From Xenopus tropicalis (Eukaryota > Chordata > Amphibia > Anura > Pipidae), in contig NC_030683.2 of assembly GCF_000004195.4 (NCBI RefSeq), forward strand, positions 83,415,410-83,479,409: DNA of 64,000 bases, in the 5' to 3' direction. Positions 22,926 to 35,393 of this stretch are shown here, piece by piece (position 1 is the first letter of the stretch; every line of letters starts with the position of its first letter). The notes under the pieces were generated by a model. That model was not told the DNA's origin, did not search any database, and saw nothing but the letters and a program-made list of their open reading frames with translations. Position numbers and translations under genes: made by a program.

Positions 22926-24475
22926 AACATAGTATATTCCTATTGTTCTGATTTTATATCTTCTGTGGAGATCAGTAAATATACACTTTGCAGTCTAACT
23001 GTGATTATATACAGTAGGTGAGTGCCTCTGATCTAGATAAAGATGTCCTAAAATACTCCTGGAAACATTGCAAAGCAAAATTTCATGCCCCAGAACCAAT
23101 TTAGAAGAATCAAATTCACCTTGGCCTTCGACATGGTATTCATGAATTTCATGTACTCTTCTCTCTGCCACCTGTAAACACGGCACCTTGGATTTAATTT
23201 AATGTGGATAGGCATGACTAGTCTTCTCACTAAGATGAATGGTTCATGTCTAAGAGCTATGGGCACCAGCCTATTAAGTTTCAGGGCTAAAGTTAAGATG
23301 TAAAGTATTTTCAGCGAATCTTTGCTGTGTTAAAATTCTGTGTTGATCAATAGCGTTGATCTTTTGTAGTTTACTGAACCATGCAATTCTGAAATGATTA
23401 AATGCTAAGAGTAATTTAGAGAGGATCATCACAAATAAATCCTACCCTACGTGTGTTTGGAAGTGTAAAAGTAAAACAAAAGGCAGGGCAAATCCTTGGT
23501 CACACATGCTGTAAAGCTCATGTTGGCATAGCAACAGTTTCAGAGCCTTCGTTTTTTCCTTGTAAATTTACTAGCAGATGGATTCTCCTTGTTAACAGGG
23601 TTTAAGTAATTTTATAGCATGGCTGAAGTTCATTTAGAGACTTGCTGCAGATGTTGGGTAGGGGAGGGGCGAATCTGCATCAATTTCCAAAATTAACCTC
23701 TCATTTACTGATGTATAAGGATTAATTTAGGGATATGCAGCAGATTAACACCTTTACCACCACAACCAACATTTATAGCATACACCTATAGGATTAGCAT
23801 CTCTTCCCACTTTACATTTAACACATTAATTTCTAATCAACTATTGTGGACTTATTGGATCAAAATGTGACAATGTTTTGCTAGAAATACAGATAGAAAT
23901 ACAAATAACTGAATATTTATAGAAATAAGGGGTCATGAACATATACACTTGGCAGAAGCATAAAAACATTAAGGGATGTCAGAGTGCATTACTCAGTGCT
24001 TATTAAAGAATTCCATATGGAAGGTCCCATTGTGTTCCCTACCAGATGGGAAGGGGCAGGAGTGAGGAAACCTATGTGCCCCCACCCTATTGTCCCACAT
24101 AAATACAGTGCAGACAAATGCAGGCATCACTGTATTCATAGGGGCAGCTGCATCATGCCTGCCTGCGACATTTCTTTACAGGAGGAAGACAGTGTAAAGT
24201 GGCAAAGTATGGCTTATTATCTCCATTTTTTTACTTTGAACCCTAATTTCTGTTTTGTAAATTACCCCAATAGTGTATATGGCTTGGTCACAACACATGT
24301 GCTGATATATAGAGAATACATTTCTAGACAATGCTAATCTAATTTATAAATACAAGTGCAAAAGCCAACATATGCAAGGGAGCCCTGGAGTTATAAACTG
24401 ATGCGAAAAGGTTCATTTCAGGGAATAGGTGACCAATGTAGGAAGTAAAGCTTTACTTAACAGAGACAATTCTGT
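22926..24475. other. No gene recognised
   Basis: Unique-looking DNA. The 117-codon frame at 23984-24337 shows no domain or splice logic that I can defend. Confidence 0.4.
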
Positions 24476-24477
24476 GA

Positions 24478-24577
24478 TGAAGTGTGTGCAATATGCAAAA
24501 GGAAATATAGGGAAACTATGCATGTATTGACATTGCATAATTTCCCAATATTTCCTTTGCATAATGCACACACTTCT
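24478..24577. repeat. Near-perfect hairpin, about 45-bp arms
   Basis: TGAAGTGTGTGCAATATGCA...GGGAAACTATGCA is inverted as TGCATAATTTCCC...TGCATAATGCACACACTTC, around a loop of about 10 bases (24524-24534). It could be a tiny MITE or a structured transcript. No flanking duplication is obvious. Confidence 0.85.
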
Positions 24578-24649
24578 TCAGTTCAAGCCTCCTTTCACCA
24601 TGCAACATTTAATTAATAAAAAGCTTACTGATATGGGATATTTGTTTAT

Positions 24650-25265
24650 GGACCCCTAGGGGTAAATTGCCCTTATGGCTTTCCTACAGGTTCATATCCC
24701 TTAGTTGCTGGGCAGAAGGGAATATATCTATATAAGTTCATCTACATATGTGTGCTATTGGCTAGCAGGGATGGTGACCAGTTCCTGCCTCACTTTAGTA
24801 TTGTGCTGGGAATGGAGTGGCACCTTCTTCTTTGCTTCCATATGAGGATCAGAGTGAATGTGTGCTGTGAGCCCAGGCCCAGTTGAAGTCGGGGAACAGG
24901 GCCTCGTGAATGAGGCATTAGATAGTGGTGTGGAGTGTAAGGCAGTTCGGGTTGAGCATAAAGAGCAGTTCTGAGCTCCTACATAGGACTGGTAGTTTTG
25001 TAGGTATCTCTCCCAGGCCATATTGCCTGTAGTGTAGGGATCCAAGTGAATAGGGAATAAGGATAGAGAATACCTAGGTGATCCACTACAGGGTGTGGGA
25101 TAGGTGCAGTGAGATTCCTGCCAAGTCTGTCTGCAGGGGATAGTCAGTCTGTATTACACTCTGCATGTGGTGTTGCCTGCACTACTGGCCTCTGAGAAGC
25201 TGTATTGTGAATAAACCCTGTGGATGTGGAAACACTCATTATTTTGTTGTTTGCAAGAACCTCTG
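24650..25265. repeat. Possible solo LTR remnant
   Basis: A TATATAAG-type box is near 24729 and TGTGAATAAACCCTG (AATAAA about 25210-25215) is followed by a GT-rich stretch and an ACA-type end. The region is GC-richer than its neighbours. The 96-codon minus frame inside shows no Gag or Pol motif. This is suggestive only. Confidence 0.25.
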
Positions 25266-25329
25266 GTGCCCTTTGTTAGCAAGAGAGGTGTAGTTTCACA
25301 ACACCCTCACCTACCTCTTCCACTTAGAG

Positions 25330-26030
25330 AAGGCCCATTCTGGTTGAAAGAGTACAGTGTAACCCATGTTCTACTGGTACTAGTCCGGGAAGGCAGCTAT
25401 TGAGCTGAAATAGAGGTTACATTTGTTAAGCCAAACACAACAAATATGCTTTCACTGCAAACCCCACAATTATTTTGAGTTGGGCCCATTCTTATATTCA
25501 TCACATGCCCTGGACCTCCTGGCAACACTTTCATGGTTTGAAAATCCAGTGCATATCATTGGCTGTTCATTTATGTTTATATTGCAGATCTAAGTCAAAG
25601 GAGGCAAAAGGCTTTCAGAGCTATAGAACTACAGACCGGTCATGCTGGAACACTGCAACACAGCTGTGCATGATTCTGTTTGTCCATAAAGCACCTATTT
25701 ATGTATCCCCTTGCACAATTGCCTGCATTCCCTAGCCAAGCCCTGCCTGTGTGAGTAAGGAGTTCTGATGAAATGCATCACATAACCAATGTTAGACTGC
25801 TTGCTCATCCAGCTCCTCTCCTCACTTATATTGCTTACCTTTGTGAATACTTGCAAAGTATCTTTGTTAGCCCTGAGCTGCTGCCTGAGGTGAATAATAT
25901 ACAAAGAGTGTTTTATGCCCTTGGGCTGTCTCATGGGTGGCTCTAACACTTCTGTTTGGCTTTCAGCGAAGATGCATATTCAGTTTGTCACATTTCATAA
26001 ATACTAATAAAACAAATCAAAGAAATTTAC
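25330..26030. other. No gene recognised
   Basis: Non-coding DNA without repeat ends that I can define. Confidence 0.4.
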
Positions 26031-26033
26031 TTG

Positions 26034-26102
26034 TGGCCCTCCAGCTGTTGTTGAACTAAAACTGTACTGGGAGTTATAGTCTAACAACAGGAGGACTGAC
26101 AC
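26034..26102. repeat. Short palindromic MITE remnant
   Basis: GCCCTCCAGCTGTTGTTGAA is partly inverted as TAACAACAGGAGGAC around AACTGTACTGGGAGTTATAG. It resembles the widespread 'actacaactcccagca' type of vertebrate inverted-repeat element. It is only about 69 bp. Confidence 0.5.
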
Positions 26103-27615
26103 AGATGGAACTGGGAAATGATTTAACTGTTTCTATTTTGTAAGATAACGAGACAGTATCATGTCTAATAATAAGTGGAAGGTGGGGGGGTAGAGTGTTC
26201 TATTACCATGATAAGATAAGTCTAGGCTCAAAGACACGATTACTAACTATAATATTACATTTGCATATGTACAACGGACCACAGCTGCACCCTTTAGGGC
26301 TAATATACAATGCCAGATATTTATATAGCTGGGATAACTGATTAAGCTACTGTGCAGGGCTACTGACATCTGTAGAGAGTAGGGCTACTGGATGACTATT
26401 TGTCACACTATCGATCTATACAGTATCTGTCTGTCTGTATCTACCGTTCTATCAAATACTTTTTTTATTGCTGTCTATTTATTGAAATGTGCACAAATCT
26501 CTGCGACTGCACCATGGTTATTTCAGAAGATAAAAACAAATGAATAAAGTACCTTGTTAGGAAGAAAAGTTGTAAGTGCTTCACTTTATTACTTTTGAAA
26601 TAAAATGAGAATACTCCACCATTGAGGCAGTCCTTTGTGTGCTTTATCTTTGAAATTTCCATTGTTCCCATAAATGCTGAAGGTAGGATACTTAGAAGTA
26701 TGCCGATATTGAATGATGACCAATGTATTGTATTGATAGTCTTGGATTTTCCACACTAAAAAGACTTAATTGGACTCACAGTAGACTAGTAACAATGGAC
26801 TTCTTGCCTTGTGATCATTACATTTGTCTCACCAATTAATTACGCACACACATATATGTGCACCAACAACAAATGTAACACTTAAAACAAAAGTAGCATT
26901 ATTAGTTAATATGCTACTTTCTACATAGCTTTATATTAGTACAACTTTATATCAGTATATAATGCAATACACGTGGCAACTTAAATACAAAATTAAGCAT
27001 TTTCTCTATGGAATGAGTAAAAAAGTTACACTTTTCTTAAAGAAATGGAAGAAGGCTTAGTGTTCTGTGAATTCTCTGCCTATATAAGGTTATATAGGCT
27101 GCTTGGTTCTTAAAGGGGTCTATGCTAGAAATGGGACAAAACATTCCTATGTTCTTTTTAATTTATAGTATAGTTTGTTTCATTTGTTCACTTGAAATTA
27201 TGCAAAGAGCTTTCATGAAGAATACAGTTACAAGGGGTTTTGTGTGTGTGAATGTGTATGTGCGCACACACGTGCATATGTGTGTCCTAATGCCTGGGGT
27301 ATGAATACTGCCCCTAAGAGAAGTTTTGCAATTTATTTTGGTTTACCTTACAAATGGAGCCAACTTTAATAGGACACCATTATGTGACACAACTGCAACA
27401 TAAAAGGAAAAAATATGCCATCTAAAAGCTGAAGAGATCATGTAGAAGTCAATGACAGGTATCTTTTTTACAATCTTTCTTTGTTTCGTGGTAAATTGCA
27501 GTTTTTGTGGGTTTTTTTTCCTCATCTCTTTTCATTTGTGCTTTTTCCTGCTGTTTTTAATTTGGATATTTTAATAAATGATGAGAAAAATGCGGTTTTA
27601 GTGGAAATGAGTTTA
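26103..27615. other. AT-rich non-coding stretch
   Basis: Contains short simple-sequence runs (TCTGTCTGTCTG near 26426; GTGTGTGTGAATGTGTATG near 27241). No gene is supported. Confidence 0.45.
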
Positions 27616-27623
27616 GTTGTGGT

Positions 27624-27972
27624 TAGTGAGGACTAAATCTGTCCCAAAAAAGTCATGACGACAAACGCGTTTGGTGAATTTTTGGGCGTTTTGTGAATTT
27701 TACTGTTGTTTTACAAGTTTTTTGGTGAAGGGAAATGGCGAAAAATCCACGAAGCATGTTTGTCGCTGGGCCTTTTCTCGTGGGTGTCTTTTTTTTGTTG
27801 CGCAATTTGACATGACCACGCCTATTTTGACATGGGTGCGACTTTCTTTGACGTGTGCTGAATCTTTTCACAACAAATTTTTGCTGAAGTTTTGCAAAAA
27901 AAAAAATCGCCAATGGTGAAATGCGGAAATTCACTGCGAATCCTTGCCTGGTGAAAAATTTGCTTATCACTA
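27624..27972. mobile_element. hAT-like MITE with perfect 8-bp TSD (copy B)
   Basis: Termini TAGTGAGGAC and CTTATCACTA; identical 8-bp flanks GTTGTGGT at 27616-27623 and 27973-27980. Internal words (AATCTGTCCC at left, CCTTGCCTGGTGAAAAATTTG at right) are those of the family at 4023. The long open frames on both strands are by-products of its inverted, low-complexity sequence. Confidence 0.88.
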
Positions 27973-28612
27973 GTTGTGGTTTCAAAAAAACTCTAAAACC
28001 ATGAAAATGAGAATGCTAATAATCTGCCCCTTAATTTGGGCCCCTTTCAATCTAGATCATACACAACTTATTGTACATGTCAACTCCAAAACTGCAGTGT
28101 GAACTGTTATGCCAAGATAAAAATGTACACAGAGGAGGACTTACTAGTTTATGGACAGGAAAGCCCTGGAGATATAAGCGCAGGGGCTGCATGATAAGGG
28201 ATCCGAATATCAGCAGCCAGATTACACTGGTTTATATTTAGAGATTGGCAGAACCAGGTGCAACTGTGATTAGGTGAGAAGGAAAGAGTTAAGGCAGGAG
28301 AAGGCTGGCCTGGGGAGGGGCGGAGAAAGAGAGGGATGTGATGTCAGAAAAGCACTCACTTCCTTATCTTCTGAGCAGGTAGAAACATGAGGCAGAGCTC
28401 TCTCTGTAATATAATGTTATTAGCTGCAGTATATACACACTAACTCCTCACTATACTGCTGGCTTTAGTGGGAGAACTATTTGGGCAGGCTGCTTGTAGT
28501 CTTTTGCTGTATATTAACTGTTTTAGAGCAGCCTGGGCCCAAAAAGTATACTCTGTATTGTATAGAAATCCAGGCTGTGAAACTGAGCTGCTGCTACTGC
28601 AACTCATTACAG

Positions 28613-28925
28613 TATATAGAGAGCTGTAACTAGAGTATACAGAGAGAGTTATAGTTGGAGTATACAGAGAGAGTTATAGTTGGAGTATACAGAGAGAGTT
28701 ATAGTTGGAGTATACAGAGAGAGTTATAGTTGGAGTATACAGAGAGAGTTACAGTTGGAGTATACAGATTGAGTTATAGTTGGAGTATACAGAGAGAGTT
28801 ATAGTTGGAGTATACAGAGAGAGTTATAGTTGGAGTATACAGAGAGAGTTATAGTTGGAGTATACAGAGAGAGTTATAGTTGGAGTATACAGAGAGAGTT
28901 ATAGTTGGAGTATACAGAGAGAGTT
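28613..28925. repeat. 25-bp minisatellite, about 12 copies
   Basis: The unit is ATAGTTGGAGTATACAGAGA plus GAGTT, read directly. Most copies are identical. One variant carries ACAGTT and one has CAGATTGAGTT. High copy identity implies recent array turnover. Confidence 0.95.
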
Positions 28926-29189
28926 GTGAGACTCAGGAATAGGTGCAAAGCCTAAATACAGTAACTGGCCTGGCCTTTGCTTTATTATGCCTACCTATTA
29001 TATAGTATATCCATAGATATAGTTGATCAAGCAGCCCGCTTCTGACCTCAAATTTTACTGGGTTTATTAAGTCCCTAAATTAATCTCTGTATGATTTGTC
29101 CGTGCAGAGCTTCTATGCTAGCTATATATGTATTGGGACATCATTCCTGCTGCCCCTGTTATATCCTATAGAGGCTATAGACTCCTTTT

Positions 29190-29548
29190 CATTTGTTTGG
29201 TGTGCCTTAGGCAGAAGTAGCTTTACTGTGTTTATATATATAGGTATATAGAGGGATTACAGTACAGTTGCCCCTGTGAGTGTATCATGGGGAGCCTGCA
29301 CACAGTAGCTTCAACTTTAACAGCAGTTTGCTTGGCTCATATGCTATTTGGGGAAAATGTAGCTTTTCCTTGATTTTTCCAGGTGTTCAGGGGGCAGTGT
29401 TGCCACTGTGGATGGAACCTACATACAGTAAAATCCTCTGTTAGTATGCCTAGTAGGTTTGGATGTACCAATAGGAAATGATGCAATACAGAGCCTGCTT
29501 ATTGTAGCTTGGAACAGATGTAACGTAGTTTACGGTATTTATGTATGA

Positions 29549-29579
<31 letters not shown>

Positions 29580-30140
29580 CGTGTGTGTGTGTATAATATA
29601 TCACATAGCAACAGCACCCGGTAGGTCCCACAGAGCCTAATTTATATATATCCGGGGCAGATAGAGTTTTGCCATATTTGCAGATTTGAATGTAATTTAT
29701 CAACCCCCTTTTTTAATCATATAAGGCTGGTTCACTATGCTTTACTTCCTTGGTGCCCCTGGGGCAGATCTACAGTATGTATATATACTTGGGTTGCAAT
29801 CAGCAGCACCAGTAAAAATATCATTAAGCCCCTGCAAAATGTTGCTTTCAGTTTCACAGCACTCAGTTTGTAAACGACTTGGGGTAAAATGCAGTTTCAC
29901 CATATTTGTTCATATATAATGAATTTTGGCAGCCCCAGAGATTATATAATACAAGACCTGCTCACTACAGCTTTCCTTTGTGTGCCAGGGGGTAGAGGTA
30001 CTATATTTATATACATTTAGGTTATTATTTAGCTGGACTATATCATATAGTGCCTGTGCAATGTTAGCCTTCACTTCTATAGAGCTCCGTTTTTGGTTGT
30101 ATAGGCAAAAAAGCAGTTTATAACATTTTGTAAACGTGTA
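29190..30140. repeat. Degenerate tandem array of about 230-310-bp units
   Basis: A recurring block appears near 29197, 29508, 29748 and 29978. It reads like 'GTGCC..gGGCAGA.cTAC', a TATATA-rich stretch, then 'gcCTG..CA.tagct' and a 'cAgtTT' segment. Copies are heavily diverged and alternate with TA-rich stretches such as 29550-29580. This is a by-eye alignment, and boundaries and period are approximate. Confidence 0.5.
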
Positions 30141-30693
30141 GCAGCCCCCATTTGATTACACCTTTCGTACATTCTTAGTGCTATAATGTAAGTCTGTTAT
30201 ACTGCTAATTTAATTATGAAGCTTGAAATTGTTTAACGCGGTTAAGATGTATGCAGGTTTTTTTTTGCTACGTACTGTTTGGCAATATTGGCAATGTTAC
30301 CCTTAATAGAATAAGGTAACATAGTATGGCGGCTAACACATCCAGAGACTGCATCGAAAGTAAAGCTAATGCATAGCTTATAACTTGTTAAAGTTATCAC
30401 AAAATTCGCATGAATGCTTTTAGACTTAAGGTTAGTGCTTGTCTGGGTATTGAATGCCTAGATAGATTTTTAGTTCGTAGTTTACTTAGAAAGCTTGGAT
30501 TACATGGGGGGGCGAACAAGGTCTATAGGTGCAAGCAATCGAGAAACGAATAGCCCCCATCCCAGTCATGGCAAGGCTATCAGTTACAATAATTCTTTCT
30601 GTGGCTACTTGTCACTACAGTGGCCATAATATCAAAGTCCAACACTAATGATTTTAGCAGGAGCATGTTTAATCTCACGAAAAGTGTTGTATG

Positions 30694-31066
30694 TTGCTCT
30701 GACCCCGAAGTGGGTGTCTGCAGTGTGGTGGTCTAACCCCAAGGTGGGTGGCCGCAGTGTGGTGGTCTAACCCCAAGGTGGGTGGCCGCAGTGTGGTGGT
30801 CTAACCCCAAGGTGGGTGGCCGCAGTGCGGTGGTCTAACCCCAAGGTGGGTGGCCGCAGTGCGGTGGTCTAACCCCAAGGTGGGTGGCCGCAGTGTGGGG
30901 GTCTAACCCCAAGGTGGGTGGCCGCAGTGTGATGGTCTAACCCCAAGGTGGGTGGCCGCAGTGTGGGGGTCTAACCCCAAGGTGGGTGGCCGCAGTGTGG
31001 TGGTCTAACCCCAAGGTGGGTGGCCGCAGTGTGATGGTCTAACCCCTAAGGTGGGTGGCCACAACA
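30694..31066. repeat. 34-bp minisatellite, about 11 copies
   Basis: The unit is GGTCTAACCCCAAGGTGGGT plus GGCCGCAGTGTGGT (period confirmed by TCTAACCCC at 30732 and 30766). Variation is limited to T/C and G/T changes near the unit end. It is GC-richer than the surrounding DNA and has no spacers, so it is not a CRISPR array. Confidence 0.95.
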
Positions 31067-31149
31067 TTTCCTTAACGGCTATGGTGATAGCAGCACGTCA
31101 GAAAGGTCAGGTAAGCTTACCCTCTGAGCTGGGGAGTTTTGTGTACAGA

Positions 31150-32070
31150 GTGGATGGTCTACTAAGGAAGCAGCATGGCAAAGCAGCTGGTTGACATTAC
31201 CCTCTATACGTGGCCTACTGAGCTAGGCACCTGCAGTTGGAAGGAGATCTCTACAGAGTTAATTGACTGCTTGGGAAGCAGCATGGCAAAGTGGTTGATT
31301 GACCCTACCCTCTATGCTGGGCCGTCAAAACCAGGCACCTGCGGCTGGAGGGAGGTTGACCTTACCCTTTATGCTTGGCCCTCTGAACTGGGCATGTGCG
31401 GCTGGCGGGAGGCTGACCTTACACTCTTTGCTTGGCCCTCTGAACTAAGCACCTGCGGCTGGAGGGAGGTTGATCTTACCATCTATGCTTGGCCCTCTGA
31501 ACTGGGTATGTGTGGCTGGAGGAATGTTGACCTTACCCTCTTTGCTTGACCCTCTGAACTAGGCACCTGCGGTTGGAAGGAGGTTGACCTACCCTCTTTG
31601 CTTGGCCCTCTGAACTGGGTATGTGCGGCTGGAGGAATGTTGACCTTACCCTCTTTGCTTGACCCTCTAAACTAGGCACCTGCGGCTGGAGGGAGGTTGA
31701 CCTACCCTCTTTGCTTGGCTCTCTGAACTGGGCTTGTGCGGCTGGAGGAAGGTTGACCTTACCCTCTTTGCTTGGCCCTCCGAAACTGGCCATGTGCATC
31801 TCGAAGGAGGTATCTACAAAGTGGATGGGCTGCTAAGGAGGCAGCATGCAAAGTGGTTGACTTTTTCCTCTATGCTGTGCCATCTGAGCTAGACACCTGC
31901 GGCTGGAGGGAAGTCTCTACAGAGTGGATGGGCTGCTATGGAGGCAGCATTGCAAAATGGTTGCGCTTACCCTCTATGCTGTGCCATCTGAGCCAGGCAC
32001 CTGAGGCTAGAGGGAAGTCTCTACAGAGTGGATGGGCTGCTAAGGAAGCAACATAACAAGGTAGTTGAGT
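31150..32070. repeat. 57-bp tandem array, degenerate, open in frame over its first part
   Basis: The unit GGCCCTCTGAACTGGGCATG / TGCGGCTGGAGGGAGGTTGA / CCTTACCCTCTATGCTT repeats every 57 bp in the middle (31378, 31435, 31492...). Longer, more diverged units lie at both ends. Because 57 is divisible by 3, one frame (31175-31549, 124 codons) reads as repeats of WPSELGMCGWREVDLTLYA until a TGA interrupts. I treat the frame as a by-product of the repeat rather than a gene. Confidence 0.85.
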
Positions 32071-32699
32071 GACTCTACCCTCCGAGCTGGGCAATTTTCA
32101 GCTGAGGCCCTTCAGACCAGATGGGCAGGTTGACTTCCACTCCATTATCAGTAAAAGAACGGTAAGTTTAGTATCCAGGATGGAATCAAATTCGAATCAA
32201 AAAGTCTGTTTAAGCATCCTAATTTACCACATAGGCAGAGTAAATGGTAATTTGTTGCAAGATAATGCTACCATCCAATGTAATATGCTAGTTGCTTTGG
32301 TTTTTATTAAATATTCTTGTTGTTTTGGTTTTTTGGTACCCATCCAGTCCTCTAGCACTGAACTGTTTGGTTTGGCATGGCAGGTAACCTAGTGGTAGGT
32401 CTGCCTTGCTTTAACTTGCCCACCCGAGATACAGCTACAGGAAGGTGGCTGGATTTGCTGTCAGTACACATGGTCACCGATTATTTTAGCTGTATTTCAA
32501 TAAAGGAATCTATTTATGTTTTTTGCACGTATATAATGTTAAGAATATTTTACCAGGCTAATGCCTGCATACATATAATGTTAAAAAACATTTTATCAGG
32601 CTAATGCCCAGTTTTATTCCATCCTGGGGTACAGTATGTTTGCTACATAGAACATGTTTTTGTGTATTTTATGACTATATTATACATTTTCCATGTTTT

Positions 32700-33300
32700 A
32701 TTATCTAATAAGCAATAATTATAAAGGTATGGTGGGGACGAGCCCAACTGAAGGTTTTCAGTTGAGCTCGCTGTGGCGGTAGGACCTTGCCAGAGTACTG
32801 CACAGGTCATTTTAGCAGAGGGAGAAAGGAGGTTCTCTCCTGTGACTGCACGGTGGATTGATAGATACAGACGCTACTACTGCTTGTGCTAGGTGACAGC
32901 CTGCTTGGATTTCCTATCATCGAGACACTGCAGATCCAGGACCGGCAGCAGGGCTGCTGAACTTCTCTCATGGTTGGTAATGCAGCTCCTGCTGGTAGCA
33001 GAGTTTGGGGCCATCCTCTCTGTAGGTAGAGGCAGTCTAATACTCATTCAAGTCTTCAGCGAGGAACGGCAGAGCATAGTAGCGACCTCTTATGGAATTA
33101 TGGCTTTAGAATATTGCCTTGGGTTAGGCTGGCAAGGTCCTATTTATTTGATAAAATGTGAATAAATGCTGTGGCCATTTTCTCCACCTTTGTCTCCTGG
33201 TGTTTCATTGAGATATGTAACAAGGGGGTTCAGTGGGGTGCCTCAAGGCCAAGGGTCAATTGAGGAGTCCCCTTGTCATGTTTTGGCTTCTGGTGGCAGA
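32700..33300 (+). repeat. Retroelement-like 3' end with two hairpins
   Basis: A hairpin formed by GAGCCCAACTGAA and TTCAGTTGAGCTC (32738-32768) opens the block. GTGAATAAATGCTGTGGCC near 33160 is a polyadenylation-like signal. A second nested hairpin (ACAAGGGG...CCTCAA...TTGAGG...CCCCTTGT, about 33219-33279) follows. The order resembles the end of a non-autonomous LTR or tyrosine-recombinase (DIRS/Ngaro-like) element, with the tandem arrays upstream as its body. That reading is an inference and no coding region supports it. Confidence 0.3.
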
Positions 33301-34729
33301 AGGGAACAGCAGACTGCCATTTTTTTTTTGCCAATATAGAATGGGTGACTTACAATGCAACACGCGCTAGAAATATATCACCTTGTTGGACCCTTGCCTC
33401 CAAATTTGTGGCTTCTGGCAGATCCAGTAATTGAATCATGTCAAATTATATTTGTATTTGTTTTATGTTAGATCTCTTCTGATAGTGTGTAGCTTTGGGG
33501 TATACAGAGCATACTCAGTGATATTTCAAAATGTGGTAAACTTAAGTATTACATTGCATATACAGCTGACAATAATTTGTATATTTTTTCTGTGAAGCTT
33601 TGGTTGCAAAATCACTAACCTGTTGAAAAGGCTTTTGCTTTCCTACCCTGACACTACCATACCTTAGAACTGTTAATAAAATTACACCTATGCACAGCCA
33701 ATTCACAGGGGGAGTGCTACCCCAATATTATTTGTGATTGGAATGTGTCAGAATCTTTAATCTGTACCTTCTGATGGCATGGTCCAACCCTAAAATCCTC
33801 ACCATCTGTGCACAGCCATAAACTGTTAGTACGCTGCTCTTGTGAAAGGCCCTTTGGTGACTTTTGCTCAACTGTGTCATGCCTCACATAAACCAGCCAC
33901 AAAAAAGTGTTTGACTTTTCCTAAAAACATAGTTGCTGGCCAAATTGAACTGCTTTGTTCTCTTAATTTATATATGGCATACTGTCAGGCCAAGCAGCAT
34001 AGATGAGTCAAGACCCACAAACACCTCACGCTAGCTGGAGGCTTACCTGAGGTTAGGTACAGCAAGGGAGAGAGGCTAGAGGGCACAAGATAGACTTGAT
34101 AACTGAGCACACCTCAGTAGTTGTTAGGGCTTTTTCAGGCATCAGAACCTGCACAATGCGTGCCCTGTGCATACGTGTCAGAACCAACATGGTGAGGGTG
34201 CTTCAGAATCAGAATTATTATTAGACCCAATAAGGGGTCTTACACATACACTTATTTGTTTTTATGCATAAAAGTGTGTGTTATTAATGTATTGTAAACT
34301 TGCACAGTTCTGTGTTTAGTTAGCACTATTATGTACACTTATACATATATACTTCGACATTACTAATCTATGTTACTTCTTGCATTGCTGAACTGCTATA
34401 TTGCTTCATATATAGGTTAAGTTTTTACATTGCTTAACTGTGCAGAACTATGTCAGCCTTTTCAGAAGCCAACAATCTGCAACTGTTGAACTATTTCGCT
34501 CTCTGCCTATGCCTATTGGCATTGTTGATCTGCTGTTCTTTTGAATTAATGTGCTGTTTATTCCACATAAAAGGGTAACCACAGACAGTTATGAACTGGA
34601 ATACTTCTCACATAAACAAGCATTATGCAATTGTTTAAAAGATTTTTTTCTCTTTGCAAAAACATTAGTTCTGATTACTATGTACTATTATCCCACTAGC
34701 TGCCATTATGCAATTCTCACATAAATAAT
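33301..34729. other. No gene recognised
   Basis: Mixed non-coding DNA with a T10 run near 33320. No supportable gene or transposon end. Confidence 0.4.
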
Positions 34730-34737
34730 GTTATGGC

Positions 34738-35102
34738 TAGTGATGAGTGAATCTGTCCCGTTTTATGTCGTCTATTTTTGGTCGCTCGCGTTTTTTTTTT
34801 TTGACGGGCTCACTTATTTGATGCGGCCTTGCCCAATGTGATGCGTCCGCACCCTTTTTTGATGCGACCGCTCCCAATTTGATGCGCACTTGCCCTTTTT
34901 TTGACGCGTCCTAGCCCTTTGTTGGCGCGACTGCGCCCTTTTTGACGCGACCAGGCCCAATTTGATGCGCAAAAAAATTTTTTACGCATGTGACCTTTTC
35001 TGTGGCAAATTTTCACGGAAGTTTCGTGAAACAATTCCCCAATGCCGAAATGCGGAAATTCGCTGTGAAACCTTGCCTGGCGAAAAAATTCACTCATCAC
35101 TA
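34738..35102. mobile_element. hAT-like MITE (copy C) with internal ~30-bp repeats
   Basis: Termini TAGTGATGAGTGAAT and ATTCACTCATCACTA are perfect inverses. The flanks GTTATGGC and ATTATGCC agree at 6 of 8 bases. Inside, roughly eight degenerate units of about 28-30 bp follow the pattern 'TTTTTTGAtGCGaCCgcgCCCaa' (34790-34975), an expansion not present in copies A, B and D. The 96-codon minus frame is incidental. Confidence 0.85.
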
Positions 35103-35351
35103 ATTATGCCCATTGCGACTATTTAGTTAAGAGTGCAATATAAATAAATATATGCATACATACTTTGTGATATGTATTCTATGTATTCTCAGGATTAATG
35201 TGTTATTAGCAAGTATACAGTACATGTTACATTTCTAATATCCTTGTAGTGCAAGTTCTGCTGAACATTTAAGAAGTATTTATTTTGTGTTCTAAAGTCC
35301 TCCTGCTACTGCCCTATGCTGCGGATGTACCCCCCCACCCAAGAGGGTAAG

Positions 35352-35388
35352 TTGGGTCTCAAGAGAAATCTCTATAATGAGACCCAAG
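35352..35388. repeat. Small perfect hairpin
   Basis: TTGGGTCTCA pairs with TGAGACCCAA around a centre that has its own AGAGA/TCTCT pairing. It lies just outside the next MITE. Confidence 0.75.
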
Positions 35389-35393
35389 AGCTA

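Noticed and set aside
27653..27985. 110-codon minus frame
   Set aside because: Lies across the TAGTGATGAG-family MITE. Incidental.
28613..31066. Regular short repeats resembling a CRISPR array
   Set aside because: Units are directly adjacent with no unique spacers, and the context is vertebrate. These are minisatellites.
32893..33165. 90-codon frame before the AATAAA-like signal
   Set aside because: No domain. Located in a retroelement-like non-coding end.
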